Below are positions 18,058-26,336 of a stretch of DNA of 64,000 bases, piece by piece (position 1 is the first letter of the stretch; each line of letters opens with the position of its first letter). The notes beneath the pieces are model-generated. The model saw only the letters and a program-made list of their open reading frames with translations. It was not told the DNA's origin and made no database searches. Both the position numbers and the translations under genes were made by a program. Source of the stretch: Methanothermobacter wolfeii (GTDB taxonomy: Archaea > Methanobacteriota > Methanobacteria > Methanobacteriales > Methanothermobacteraceae); contig NZ_CP104550.1 of assembly GCF_025397995.1 (NCBI RefSeq), forward strand, positions 186,001-250,000, given 5' to 3'.

Positions 18058-19143
18058 ATGATTGAAATGGCTGAAAACAGGAAAAGGAGCTTTAAAGAAC
18101 TCCTTGAGGGGGTCATGGACTTCAGCAATCTCAGTGAGGATGAGGCCTATGGACTCATGGAGATGATAATGGAGGGTGAACTGGATGATGTCCAGGTGGC
18201 AGCCATCCTCACAGCCCTTGCAATGAAGGGCGAAACCGTTGAGGAGATAACGGGTTTTGCAAGGGCCATGAGGGATGCTTCCCTCCATGTTCACATCCCC
18301 GGCTCCATGAAGGTTGTGGATACCTGCGGGACAGGGGGTGACAGATTCAGGTCCTTTAACATAAGCACCGCGGCTGCAGTAATAGCCGCGGCTGCAGGGG
18401 TGAAGGTTGCAAAGCACGGTAACAGGGCAGTTACAGGGACATGTGGAGGTGCGGATATACTGGAAGCTGCAGGCGTGAGGATTGAACTTGAACCAGGAGG
18501 GGTTGAAAGGTCCATCAGGGAACTTGGCATTGGCTTCATGTTTGCACCGGCCTTCCACAGGGCAACTGCAAAGGTTAGGGGGGTGAGGGAAAGTCTGGGT
18601 ATCAGGACGGTCTTTAACATACTTGGACCCCTGACCTCCCCTGCATCTGCAGGCATACAGCTCCTGGGTGTCTTTGACCCCTATCTTGTCGGACCGGTGG
18701 CTGAGGTCCTTAGAAATCTCGGGGCAGAACGTGCAATGGTTGTCCATGGATTTGACAGCTGCCTAGAGCCTGCAATGGATGAAATATCAACTGCAGGACC
18801 CACACTTGTAGCATTCCTTGAAGACGGGAAAATAAGAATTGAAAGACTGGAACCTGAAGATTTTGGTGTTGAAAGGGGTGTTCTTGAACATCTAGGGGCT
18901 GGTGAAGATCTGGAGGAGAACCTCAGGATATTCATGGATGTAATTCAGGGAACTGAGACCACTGCAGAACAGAAGTCACGGCTTGACGCGGCCCTTGTAA
19001 ATGCCGGTGCCATACTCTACCTTGCAGGGATGGCCGAAACCCTCCCAGGTGGAACTGGAATAGCACGGGAAACAGTAAAGTCAGGTGCCGCGGTGAGGTT
19101 ACTCAAAAAATTTGCAGATTTCACACAGAAGATGCGAGTGTGA
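18058..19143 (+). CDS. trpD: Anthranilate phosphoribosyltransferase
   Basis: TrpD transfers phosphoribose from PRPP to anthranilate. The 361-residue protein has the PRPP loop VDTCGTGGDRFRSFNIST near residue 85, the KHGNRAVTG motif, and VFNILGPLTSPA. ATG 18058 has a GGGGGA site five bases upstream and is preferred to a TTG at 18040 that overlaps the trpA stop. It is the last gene of the operon, an order (EGCFBAD) known from Methanothermobacter. A tRNA on the opposite strand follows, so transcription should end within the 63-bp gap. Confidence 0.96.
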   Translation: MIEMAENRKRSFKELLEGVMDFSNLSEDEAYGLMEMIMEGELDDVQVAAILTALAMKGETVEEITGFARAMRDASLHVHIPGSMKVVDTCGTGGDRFRSFNISTAAAVIAAAAGVKVAKHGNRAVTGTCGGADILEAAGVRIELEPGGVERSIRELGIGFMFAPAFHRATAKVRGVRESLGIRTVFNILGPLTSPASAGIQLLGVFDPYLVGPVAEVLRNLGAERAMVVHGFDSCLEPAMDEISTAGPTLVAFLEDGKIRIERLEPEDFGVERGVLEHLGAGEDLEENLRIFMDVIQGTETTAEQKSRLDAALVNAGAILYLAGMAETLPGGTGIARETVKSGAAVRLLKKFADFTQKMRV

Positions 19144-19206
19144 TGGGTTTTGGTTTAATTGGATATGGGTTTTGGATGTCTCTATTGGCATAGAAACTGT
19201 TATGGA

Positions 19207-19280
19207 TGGGCCCGCTGGGATTCGAACCCAGGGCCTCACGGTTATCAGCCGTGCGCTCTAACCACCTGAGCCACGGGCCC
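19207..19280 (-). tRNA. tRNA-Ile (anticodon GAT)
   Basis: Read on the minus strand, this 74-nt gene folds as a normal cloverleaf. It has a 7-bp acceptor stem GGGCCCG/CGGGCCC, a D arm GCTC/GAGC, an anticodon stem CACGG/CCGTG with loop CTGATAA, and a T arm CTGGG/CCCAG with loop TTCGAAT. The discriminator is A. CCA is not encoded and no intron is present. A CATATATATG box near 19328-19337 on this strand could be its promoter. Confidence 0.97.
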
Positions 19281-19366
19281 ATATCAACTCTTAAGAAATA
19301 GGGGTGATTCCAACTTTTGAAGTTCATCATATATATGCTTTTCTATCATCCTGTACAGTTAGTCTT

Positions 19367-19924
19367 TCAGCGATCACCCAGAGATTCTATGATCCCGATG
19401 ATCTTTTTTGCGGTTGTTTCAGGGTCCCTGTGGCTTACTATGCTGAGGGCGGAGCCCTTGAGGGCTGCACATACAGCCATGGATAGCCTCAGCATCTCCA
19501 TATGCTCCCTAAGGCTTTCGGGAGTTTCGATTATCCGCTTCCTTGTATCGGCCATCCTCCTTTCAAGCACAGTCAGGGGGTCCGATTCAAGGATTATGAT
19601 GAGATCCGGATCTATAAACTCCACAGGAAGGGATACTATGTACCCCTGCGGGGACTGGTCAAGGCCGTGGAGATCAACGAGAACACACCCGGTCCCCTGT
19701 ATCCTGCTGGCGGCTTCAAGCCAGATGCCGTGCTGGTCCTCAAGGGGGAGTGAAAAGAGCTCCTCCCGGGTCCCTGCCATGGACCTCTCAGTGGCGATCT
19801 TAAGCATCAGGTCCCCGTAATTAATGTACCTGTGCCGGATCCTCCCTGAGAGTATCCTGCAGACGGTGGTCTTACCGGCACCCGGCACACCGACAACTGC
19901 AATGGTTTCAGGGAAACATGACAT
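19367..19924 (-). CDS. adkA: Archaeal-type adenylate kinase
   Basis: It catalyses ATP + AMP = 2 ADP. The 185-residue protein has the P-loop GVPGAGKTT near residue 12 and the NYGDLM nucleotide-binding motif that marks the archaeal AdkA family, which differs from bacterial Adk. The LVDLHG segment matches the AMP-side strand, and the length of about 185 aa fits a short-lid enzyme. The start at ATG 19924 gives a somewhat longer N-terminus than the common MKxVVVTG form. It follows the MIP18-type gene on the same strand with a 5-bp gap and may be co-transcribed with it. Confidence 0.88.
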   Translation of the reverse strand: MSCFPETIAVVGVPGAGKTTVCRILSGRIRHRYINYGDLMLKIATERSMAGTREELFSLPLEDQHGIWLEAASRIQGTGCVLVDLHGLDQSPQGYIVSLPVEFIDPDLIIILESDPLTVLERRMADTRKRIIETPESLREHMEMLRLSMAVCAALKGSALSIVSHRDPETTAKKIIGIIESLGDR

Positions 19925-19929
19925 GAAAT

Positions 19930-20223
19930 TTATTTATTGACCATTTCACTTATGGCATCGGCCATCATGTGTCCTTCCACGGTTATCTCGGCCCTGTCTA
20001 TACCCTCAACCTGTTCCGCAACGTTCCTAGCATCCATGGCCATCCTGGCGGCGCTCATACAGCCAGGGTTTGTTGGCCTTATGGTTATCTTTGCAATGGT
20101 CTCATCCTTCTCATCAATCTCAATGTTTTCAACAAGACCCATCTCCACTATGCTTATACCCACGTGGGGGTCGGCTACCTTTTTAAGAGCTTCCTTAACC
20201 TTTTCCAAGAGTTCTTCTGACAT
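19930..20223 (-). CDS. MIP18/DUF59 family protein, probable Fe-S cluster assembly factor
   Basis: The 97-residue protein belongs to the MIP18 (DUF59, SufT/PaaD-like) family, small factors linked to iron-sulfur cluster assembly or transfer. The hallmark is the segment DPHVGISIVEMGLV near residue 15 followed by a conserved cysteine in RPTNPGCMSAARM, the likely cluster- or metal-handling residue. GAGGTAAT lies upstream; of the two adjacent ATG codons (20226 and 20223) the second has the better spacing. A longer start at 20256 has no family support. Confidence 0.87.
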   Translation of the reverse strand: MSEELLEKVKEALKKVADPHVGISIVEMGLVENIEIDEKDETIAKITIRPTNPGCMSAARMAMDARNVAEQVEGIDRAEITVEGHMMADAISEMVNK

Positions 20224-20334
20224 CATTATTACCTCAGATGGTATTTTGATAATCACTGCAGTGATTTTCTATTATCAAAATGAATATTTAAAAGTGTTTA
20301 TTATTGGATGCGCCCATGTAATCAGGGTGAGCAT

Positions 20335-21249
20335 TCATGTTTTCTTTCTTCGCCTCACCCTTACGGCAACACCCCTTCCGGCCCTCAGCATCTCCTCCCC
20401 ACTGAGAACGGCCCTGCCGACACCCACAGCATCGCCACTGTACATTATAACAACTTCATCCCCGGGTATAATGTCAGGGTCGGCGTCACTGACTCCAGGG
20501 GCAAACAGTGTCCCTGTCTCGAGCTTGAAGTCTATTTCAACCCATTTAAGGTTCAGATCACCCAAAATGCGGCCACCTTCAAGGGCAAGGGAGAACAGAC
20601 CACGGTCCATCATCAGTGTGCAGATTTCAGTCCCGTCAGAATTCAGGACCTTCTTATGATACCTCCCGGTGACCCTGCAGTCTTCAGGTATGAGTTTTTC
20701 GCCTCCCCTTCCGAACTGGTAGACTGCAACCGAGCGCAGCATGTGGAGCATCCGTTCCCATGGCCTGTTCCTGTCATAACCTGAGAGGGCATCCTTAAGT
20801 TTAGCCAGGGCCCCGGGTGAGGTGGGCCTTGCATCCATGGCGGTTGGTGTGAAATCGTCAAGGTATTCCATGCATACCTCCAGGTATCCACCATCAACAT
20901 GGGCTATGACGCTGGCATCACCAACATATTCCCTGAGGACCTCACCAACAACCCTTTTCTCTTCATATGACCATTCACCGGTGGTTGAAACATCATAGGA
21001 TGATATGGGGTATGTGTTTTCCATCTCCCTGGGGCATATTCCAAAGGGTGATGTGAGTATAAGCTCCTGAAAACCCCTTGTAACCTTCATGAATGTTCTG
21101 TGGGATTTTGAGGTGGAGTAGGGCTTCTTCATGCTGCATGGGAGTATCACGATAACATCACCCAGGGGTTCAAGGAGCCTCATCCGCTCCCGCCACCTTA
21201 CAGCCTCAGGCCGGTGTAGTGATTCTTCAATTGAACAGAGGACCTTCAT
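20335..21249 (-). CDS. arcS: Archaeosine synthase-like protein (ArcS core with PUA domain)
   Basis: ArcS acts on preQ0 at position 15 of archaeal tRNA in the route to archaeosine. The diagnostic motif PCSMKKPYSTSKSH is at about residues 37-50, in the DUF5591 core. A PUA RNA-binding domain fills the C-terminus (about residues 225-300), ending in a basic RVRRRKK tail. At 304 aa the protein lacks the large N-terminal TGT-like domain of full-length ArcS, as in several Euryarchaeota. The gene starts 14 bp after the glutamate-synthase-like gene and is likely in one transcript with it. Confidence 0.85.
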   Translation of the reverse strand: MKVLCSIEESLHRPEAVRWRERMRLLEPLGDVIVILPCSMKKPYSTSKSHRTFMKVTRGFQELILTSPFGICPREMENTYPISSYDVSTTGEWSYEEKRVVGEVLREYVGDASVIAHVDGGYLEVCMEYLDDFTPTAMDARPTSPGALAKLKDALSGYDRNRPWERMLHMLRSVAVYQFGRGGEKLIPEDCRVTGRYHKKVLNSDGTEICTLMMDRGLFSLALEGGRILGDLNLKWVEIDFKLETGTLFAPGVSDADPDIIPGDEVVIMYSGDAVGVGRAVLSGEEMLRAGRGVAVRVRRRKKT

Positions 21250-21263
21250 TTTTCATGTCACCT

Positions 21264-22709
21264 TCAGTTACCGTTCAACCATCTTGTGCCTGTGAGCTCA
21301 GCGGTCTCCCTGGTGAGGGCCACAAGGTCTTCATGGTTGAGTTTTTTAACATCATCCTTCCCCACGATCCTTGCAAAGTCTGCAATTTCATGGTTCAGCA
21401 CCTTTATATAGTTCTTCAATCTCTCAGCAGCCTCCTCAGGGTTCATGTGCCGCAGCAGGCTGGGATCATGTGTTGTTATACCTGTAGGGCATTTACCTGT
21501 GTGGCAGAGCCTGTGCTGCTGACAGTTAATGGCTATCAGGGCGGCTGTGCCTATATAAGCAGCATCGGCACCAAGTGCAAGGCATTTGGCAATATCTGCA
21601 CCTGTCCTCAGGCCGCCGCCGGCAATCAGGGACACCCTGTCTCCAGAGCCCTCATTGATAATTGTTTTAACGGCCCGGGGTATGGCTGCAACCAGGGGGA
21701 TCCCTGTATTGTCCCTTATATGGGGGTTAACTGCACCGGTACCTCCGCCGAAGCCATCCAGGCTTATGAAATCAACACCTGCTTCAATCAGGGTCCTGAC
21801 ATCATCTTCAACATTCCCACACCCTATTTTTGCACCCACAGGGGCTCCACGATTCAGGCTCCTGAGCCATGAAACCTTTTCTGCAAGCTCCTCAGGGTCC
21901 CTGATGTCAGGGTGATGGGCCGGTGAATAGGATCCCTCACCCTCTTCAAGACCCCTGACCCTTGCAACGTCCCTGCTGATCTTCTCTGGTGGAAGATAAC
22001 TCCCCTTACCAGGGTAGGCCCCCTGACCGAATCTTATCTCTATGGCAGCAGCCTTTCTGAGTATATCCTCGGTGATCCCGAACCTCCCTGTTGAGTACTG
22101 GACTATGAGCTGCCTGCCAGCCTCATTGAGTTCATATTCAAGGACACCGCCCTCCCCTGAGTTGAAGCCTATCCCGAGATCCCTGGCAGCAGATGCAATG
22201 GCCTGCCTTGTTTTCCTGGAGACAGCACCGTAACTCATTCCACTTATCATTACAGGTGAACTGAGCTTCAGGGGCCTTCTGGAATCCTTACCGATAATTA
22301 TTCCGGTGTTAACATTTTCGTCAGGGTTAAGGGGGATCTCTGAAACCTGAGCCGGTATAAAGTGGAGGTCATCAAGGCCAACAGGAAGTCTTTTTTCAGA
22401 TCCCATGGATTCAACGACGCTTTCACCGCTCTCTGCAGCCTTTTTTATATGGATTATCTTCCTGTAATCCGCAGGGTCCTCGGATGATCGTCTCCTGCGC
22501 ATTCTTATACCATCATAGGGTTCTGTGTTGCAGAAATAGAGTTCTTTAAGGTCGTATTCCCTGTATATCTCGCAGGATGCGCATAGACATCCCATCTCAT
22601 TAACCTCGTACCTGCTACTTCCCCGGGCACAGAAGAGGACCTCCCCATCTCCATGATCAGGGTAACTGGGACATCGCGGACACAGACACTCCTTCTTCTC
22701 ATCCTTCAT
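21264..22709 (-). CDS. Glutamate-synthase-like FMN protein with N-terminal cysteine-rich DUF2769 domain
   Basis: The C-terminal 400 residues match the FMN/Fe-S synthase domain of glutamate synthase. The glycine-rich FMN loop is LDGFGGGTGA, and the cluster cysteines are in CQQHRLCHTGKCPTG. The first 60 residues hold a cysteine-rich module with CLCPRCP, LFCARG and GCLCASC, matching the DUF2769 pattern. The glutaminase domain is absent, so ammonia would have to come from elsewhere. Archaeal proteins of this type are often called glutamate synthases without biochemical proof. A CATATAAGATC box (22731-22741) and GGGGG before the ATG provide expression signals. Confidence 0.85.
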   Translation of the reverse strand: MKDEKKECLCPRCPSYPDHGDGEVLFCARGSSRYEVNEMGCLCASCEIYREYDLKELYFCNTEPYDGIRMRRRRSSEDPADYRKIIHIKKAAESGESVVESMGSEKRLPVGLDDLHFIPAQVSEIPLNPDENVNTGIIIGKDSRRPLKLSSPVMISGMSYGAVSRKTRQAIASAARDLGIGFNSGEGGVLEYELNEAGRQLIVQYSTGRFGITEDILRKAAAIEIRFGQGAYPGKGSYLPPEKISRDVARVRGLEEGEGSYSPAHHPDIRDPEELAEKVSWLRSLNRGAPVGAKIGCGNVEDDVRTLIEAGVDFISLDGFGGGTGAVNPHIRDNTGIPLVAAIPRAVKTIINEGSGDRVSLIAGGGLRTGADIAKCLALGADAAYIGTAALIAINCQQHRLCHTGKCPTGITTHDPSLLRHMNPEEAAERLKNYIKVLNHEIADFARIVGKDDVKKLNHEDLVALTRETAELTGTRWLNGN

Positions 22710-22927
22710 TATTAACCCCCACTAGAATGATCTTATATGATTCTTTTTTTGGCATCATAATATTTGTAGTATATGCAGCGGTCTTTCAGGGAATTTATTG
22801 GGAAGTCTTTATCGGTCTGAAATGTTGTTCTTTGAGCTGGCAACATTTAAAGGTTTTTCTTTGCACCGAGTCCGTGTTTTAATAATGCTCTGGGTTCTGC
22901 AGTGGACTCAGAAAAGTCATTCTAGGA
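22710..22927. other. Intergenic region with two inverted repeats, possible ncRNA
   Basis: This 218-bp gap lies between two minus-strand genes. It contains the promoter of the glutamate-synthase-like gene near 22731-22741. It also has a perfect 8-bp inverted repeat (AAATGTTG at 22820-22827, CAACATTT at 22841-22848) and a 6-bp pair GAGTCC/GGACTC (22868-22873 and 22904-22909). An ATTTAAAG box at 22845-22852 on the plus strand could start a short RNA. I see no protein gene here. Confidence 0.35.
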
Positions 22928-23404
22928 TTAGCCCAGAAGCTCGGCGTGGAGTTTTTTAAGCCTTTCTATTGATGGATGGTCCTTGCCGAGGCGTCTGCTC
23001 CACTTTTCTATCACAAAATCAATATCAACCTCTTCTGAACCATTCAGGAGGTTGTCTGCATGGGCAACAATCTTCTCCTCAAGGGTCTCGGGCATGTAAT
23101 CCCCAGGGGGGAGTCCAAGGGTTTCGGCTTCATCAGGGGGTATGCCGGCTCCAACATGCCTTTCAACTATCCGCACAACCTCCGGTGGATAACCAAGGTC
23201 CCTGAGTATGCGGGCGCCTTCAACTGCATGGTCAACTCCGCTGCTCACCGAACGACCGATATCATGCAGCAGGGCCCCGGTTTTAACAAGCTCCCTGTCA
23301 ACGGGCAGGTTCTCAGAAAGCTCCATGGCCTTTTTTTTAACTGCAAGGGAGTGTTCTATGACCCAGTCGGGACAGCCCACACTTCTAAGTAGCTGGATGC
23401 TCAA
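22928..23404 (-). CDS. HD-domain phosphohydrolase-like protein
   Basis: The 158-residue protein is an HD-superfamily metal-dependent phosphohydrolase. The metal ligands are visible as H18 in VIEHSLAV, the HD pair in ALLHDIGRS and the D/H of [11 protein letters not shown], with a further histidine in ERHVGAG and the final Asp in AHADNLL. The substrate is unknown; archaeal members of this subfamily (TIGR00295) are annotated only by domain. The only suitable start is TTG 23404, with AGGTG seven bases upstream. It is the last gene of a likely seven-gene minus-strand run that begins with comA. Confidence 0.85.
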   Translation of the reverse strand: MSIQLLRSVGCPDWVIEHSLAVKKKAMELSENLPVDRELVKTGALLHDIGRSVSSGVDHAVEGARILRDLGYPPEVVRIVERHVGAGIPPDEAETLGLPPGDYMPETLEEKIVAHADNLLNGSEEVDIDFVIEKWSRRLGKDHPSIERLKKLHAELLG

Positions 23405-23427
23405 CAGGACACCTGCAATGAATCTTT

Positions 23428-24030
23428 CTATGAATTCATCCCGGGGTCGGGGCCTCCATCAAAACCGTTGTTCTCATAGAGGCTGAGCTCGTGTTTTATC
23501 TGCTGTATTATTTCAGAGTTGTCCATGAATTCCATTTCAGAGCCGCACTCGGGGCAGGTGAAGTTCTCCTCAGCGGCCTCATCAAAGGTGAACCTGTAGT
23601 GGCCGTTTACACAGACAAAGAACATGTTGTTCTCCTCGAATGCAAGGGCCTCCCTGAGCTTTTCCACGATCTCACTGTGCTTCTTCTTTATCATTTCAGT
23701 GACCTTCCCTGGTTCAAACTTCCATGTGTAGGTGTACCACTGTGTCTCGGGGTCCTTGCTCCGCCGGTAGCTTGCAACACCGGCATCATAGAGTTTGTAG
23801 AGCACCCTTCGAACTATGTTGAGCTTGAGCTGGGTCTTCTCTGATATCTCCTCGTCTGTAACGGTTCCCTCCATGAGACACTTCAGGACCGGCACTGCCT
23901 CTTCTTCTTCATCTTCGGTGATAATTTCATGGATCAACTCTTGCACTGCCTGTTCATCAACCAATTGAAATCCTCCAGCATTGAAAAGTAACTGCACTGA
24001 TTGTGCTAAAATCTTCTGGCGCACATCCAT
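23428..24030 (-). CDS. tfe: Transcription factor E (TFE alpha, TFIIE-alpha homologue)
   Basis: TFE helps open the promoter and stabilises the archaeal pre-initiation complex. The N-terminal part is a TFIIE-alpha-type winged helix (about residues 20-100), followed by a charged helical linker and a zinc ribbon. The second zinc knuckle is intact (CPEC), but the first, normally CxxC, reads CVNGH, so zinc, if bound, would use three cysteines and one histidine. The C-terminus is acidic and helical. The length of 200 aa is slightly above the usual 170-180. It sits inside the comA-led run, between a CofE-like gene and the HD gene. Confidence 0.93.
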   Translation of the reverse strand: MDVRQKILAQSVQLLFNAGGFQLVDEQAVQELIHEIITEDEEEEAVPVLKCLMEGTVTDEEISEKTQLKLNIVRRVLYKLYDAGVASYRRSKDPETQWYTYTWKFEPGKVTEMIKKKHSEIVEKLREALAFEENNMFFVCVNGHYRFTFDEAAEENFTCPECGSEMEFMDNSEIIQQIKHELSLYENNGFDGGPDPGMNS

Positions 24031-24055
24031 TTATGTAGGTAATCCTATTTAAATT

Positions 24056-24886
24056 TTATAATTCCGGCCTCACTATGATGGCAGGTGTATGTTCAACGGA
24101 TTCAAGCATCTCAGCAGTGATCCTCCCGGGGCTTTCCTCCAGTTCCTCAGCCATTTCATAAACAGTGCTCCTTGGACCATGACTCATCTGATAGGATTCA
24201 GCAACAGATACCACTTCAAGGAGGGTTTCAACATCAAGGCGCCTTGATGATGCCAGTGGTGTGGGCCATGACCCTGATGAGAACCTTCCTGCAAGGTAGC
24301 CAAGAATTCCGGTATCATGTATTATTCCGGGTGCGGCCACAGGGAGGGCTGTGAAGTACCGGCCCAGGAGCCTGTAGGTTGCATCGGTATCGGCTATGAC
24401 CACGGTAACTTCCCTGTCGAAGTCATCCATCAATTTATCAGCGACCCTCCGGGCAGCTTCGGCTGGATTCTCAGGTAAAAGAGATACAAGGGTCCCGGGG
24501 ACATTGCTCAGGTCTATTCCAGCCTCTGATGCAGGTTTAAGGGCGTGTTTAAGGCCGTAGTATCTGAGGACAACCTCCTTATGGGACCTTGCCTCTGGAG
24601 GCAGTCTCCTCAGGTTTCTTATGGTTCTTTCTTTAATTCCAAGGAGTGGTCCGAGGAGATACCCCCAGATGTACTTTGACCAGATATCGGCAAGAAAGAT
24701 TGCAAGGAGGGATGGTTCGAACTCTGACTCATCAACAAGGTCTCCCTGGGCAACCGAGACGGGGGTTTCGGATATGACAAGAAAATCGCCGTCAAGTACC
24801 AGTTCACCGGCCCTCTCCACGATCATTGAGATACCCTCACCGGGCCTGATGTAGCCTGTCTTTACGGGTATTGCAGAGTATTTCAT
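24056..24886 (-). CDS. CofE-like (coenzyme F420-0:glutamate ligase family) protein
   Basis: Segments typical of the F420-0:gamma-glutamyl ligase fold are visible: SETPVSVAQGDLVDE near residue 40 corresponds to the family strand-loop with conserved Ser and Gly, and VVIADTDATYR corresponds to the IxDTNGR metal-binding loop. Other parts are divergent and the protein is longer (276 aa) than the 240-250 aa of true CofE. It may therefore be a paralogue acting on a different substrate. ATG 24886 has AGGATG at a good distance. It begins 10 bp after the Fe-S protein gene. Confidence 0.65.
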   Translation of the reverse strand: MKYSAIPVKTGYIRPGEGISMIVERAGELVLDGDFLVISETPVSVAQGDLVDESEFEPSLLAIFLADIWSKYIWGYLLGPLLGIKERTIRNLRRLPPEARSHKEVVLRYYGLKHALKPASEAGIDLSNVPGTLVSLLPENPAEAARRVADKLMDDFDREVTVVIADTDATYRLLGRYFTALPVAAPGIIHDTGILGYLAGRFSSGSWPTPLASSRRLDVETLLEVVSVAESYQMSHGPRSTVYEMAEELEESPGRITAEMLESVEHTPAIIVRPEL

Positions 24887-24896
24887 TGAAGGCATC

Positions 24897-25574
24897 CTAT
24901 CTGGCCTTTACTGGAGGGGCCCATACCTTGAGGTCGATACCCTCTATTATGGCCCTTTTACCTTCAATCTGCACCACCACTCCTGAGTGGACCTTCTGCA
25001 TCATACAGTGGGCCGGGAGAAAACGGACCGTTTCACCTATATTGGGGATTTCACCCTCTATGATGCCCTCGAAGCCCCCCACCATGCAGACACCAACATC
25101 CTTGAATTCAAAGTCCTCCCTGCCCAGGCGGTGGCAGGGACCCACGATGTGCACCGTTATCAGTCCATGGTTCTCATCTATTATCTCTGCGAAGTGGGTT
25201 ATCGGACACCCCAGGGGCCTGTAACGTATCACATCCCCCTTTTTGAGTTCCATGCGCGTGAAGGGGAAGAGAACCTCCCTGCAGGAGTTTTCTTCAGGGA
25301 GGGGTTTCAGTATGAAGTCTGCCTCGTAGCCGTCGAGGACGCCTATTATTTTTTTCTCTTCAGGGATCACGTTCTCCTTTCTAAGAATCTCCTGGAGCCT
25401 TTTAAGGTTCTCTGAGAATAACTCCTGGTACATGAAGTGGCATCGGTCGACCTCAGTCCGGCCCTTGAGGAGGGCTGCGGCGTATTCATCGCAGCGAGCA
25501 TAACCACATATACCGCAGTTGTAACCTGGAAGCAGATCCGTGATGGTATCTCTAAGGGATTTATCTCCTGGCAT
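24897..25574 (-). CDS. Iron-sulfur protein with CODH-gamma-type N-terminal cluster motif
   Basis: The N-terminus carries C20, C23, C28 and C45, that is C-x2-C-x4-C-x16-C. The same spacing occurs in CdhE at the end of this window and marks a small [4Fe-4S] domain that docks corrinoid or redox proteins. The remaining 160 residues are beta-rich with a few cysteines ([31 protein letters not shown]) and match nothing I can name. It lies 16 bp after a P-loop GTPase gene and before the CofE-like gene, in the comA-led run. A role in cofactor or metallocentre assembly is inferred only from this setting. Confidence 0.7.
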   Translation of the reverse strand: MPGDKSLRDTITDLLPGYNCGICGYARCDEYAAALLKGRTEVDRCHFMYQELFSENLKRLQEILRKENVIPEEKKIIGVLDGYEADFILKPLPEENSCREVLFPFTRMELKKGDVIRYRPLGCPITHFAEIIDENHGLITVHIVGPCHRLGREDFEFKDVGVCMVGGFEGIIEGEIPNIGETVRFLPAHCMMQKVHSGVVVQIEGKRAIIEGIDLKVWAPPVKAR

Positions 25575-25590
25575 TTAAAAGATCCTCTCC

Positions 25591-26292
25591 TTATTCTCCT
25601 TCATAGCTCTGGAAACCATCTATCCTCCGGAGTATTCCCCGGTGGTGCCTTTTGTTCACCCTTGTCTCACCCACACAGAGGGTGCAGACAGCCAGGGGTG
25701 CTGAGTGTCTCAGTTCCTCATTCTCCAGAGACACCTCATGGCTTTCTATCATTTCATCTGCAAGTTCAACGCATCCCTGTCCGCTCAGACCGTTGGCCTC
25801 GATTATCTTGGCTGATGGATTAACTTCAAGTATACGTTCCCTGAATATTTCCCTCTCGGCCTGGGATATCATATCCCCCTTTGTTACAACTGCAATGTCT
25901 GCTGTTGAGAGGAAGGGCCCCACCTTGAGGGGTGTGTTGGGACCGCTTGTTGCATCGATTACGCATACTCCAAGACAGTTCTTTGTGTAGGGTGCGCATC
26001 GGTGACAGAGCCCTGCGGTTTCAATTATGAGAAAATCAGATTCATTGGCATCAGCCCATTTTATCATGTCATCTATGTTGTATATGGCGTAGTGGTCCGG
26101 GCACATGTCCATTGATAGACCAACAAGGGTCGGCACACCTATCCTTTCAAATTTCCTGTCATCATCTGTGTACAGGCAGTCTATCTTGACGACGGATGAC
26201 TTCAGTCCCCTTGACTTGAGGCTCTTAAGTGCGTGTATGAGCACCGAGGTCTTCCCGGATCCCGGTGTTCCAGCAACAATTACCATTCTCAT
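25591..26292 (-). CDS. P-loop GTPase/ATPase of the SIMIBI (CobW/HypB/UreG-like) type with cysteine clusters
   Basis: The protein has Walker A GTPGSGKT at residues 8-15, a Walker B-like [10 protein letters not shown], and TKGD in place of NKxD for base recognition, all typical of metallochaperone G3E/SIMIBI NTPases. Directly after the Walker B motif comes a cysteine cluster C-x2-C-x6-C-x3-C, and a C-x2-C pair (VCTLCVG) lies near the C-terminus. The C-terminal 20 residues are strongly basic. These features suggest metal or cluster handling, but the target is unknown. ATG 26292 is preferred over GTG 26301. The gene is flanked by an ABC ATPase and an Fe-S protein. Confidence 0.75.
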   Translation of the reverse strand: MRMVIVAGTPGSGKTSVLIHALKSLKSRGLKSSVVKIDCLYTDDDRKFERIGVPTLVGLSMDMCPDHYAIYNIDDMIKWADANESDFLIIETAGLCHRCAPYTKNCLGVCVIDATSGPNTPLKVGPFLSTADIAVVTKGDMISQAEREIFRERILEVNPSAKIIEANGLSGQGCVELADEMIESHEVSLENEELRHSAPLAVCTLCVGETRVNKRHHRGILRRIDGFQSYEGE

Positions 26293-26336
26293 AGGATTCA
26301 CTTCTCATAAGGTTTGTGGTGGATTGGGTTCTGCTC

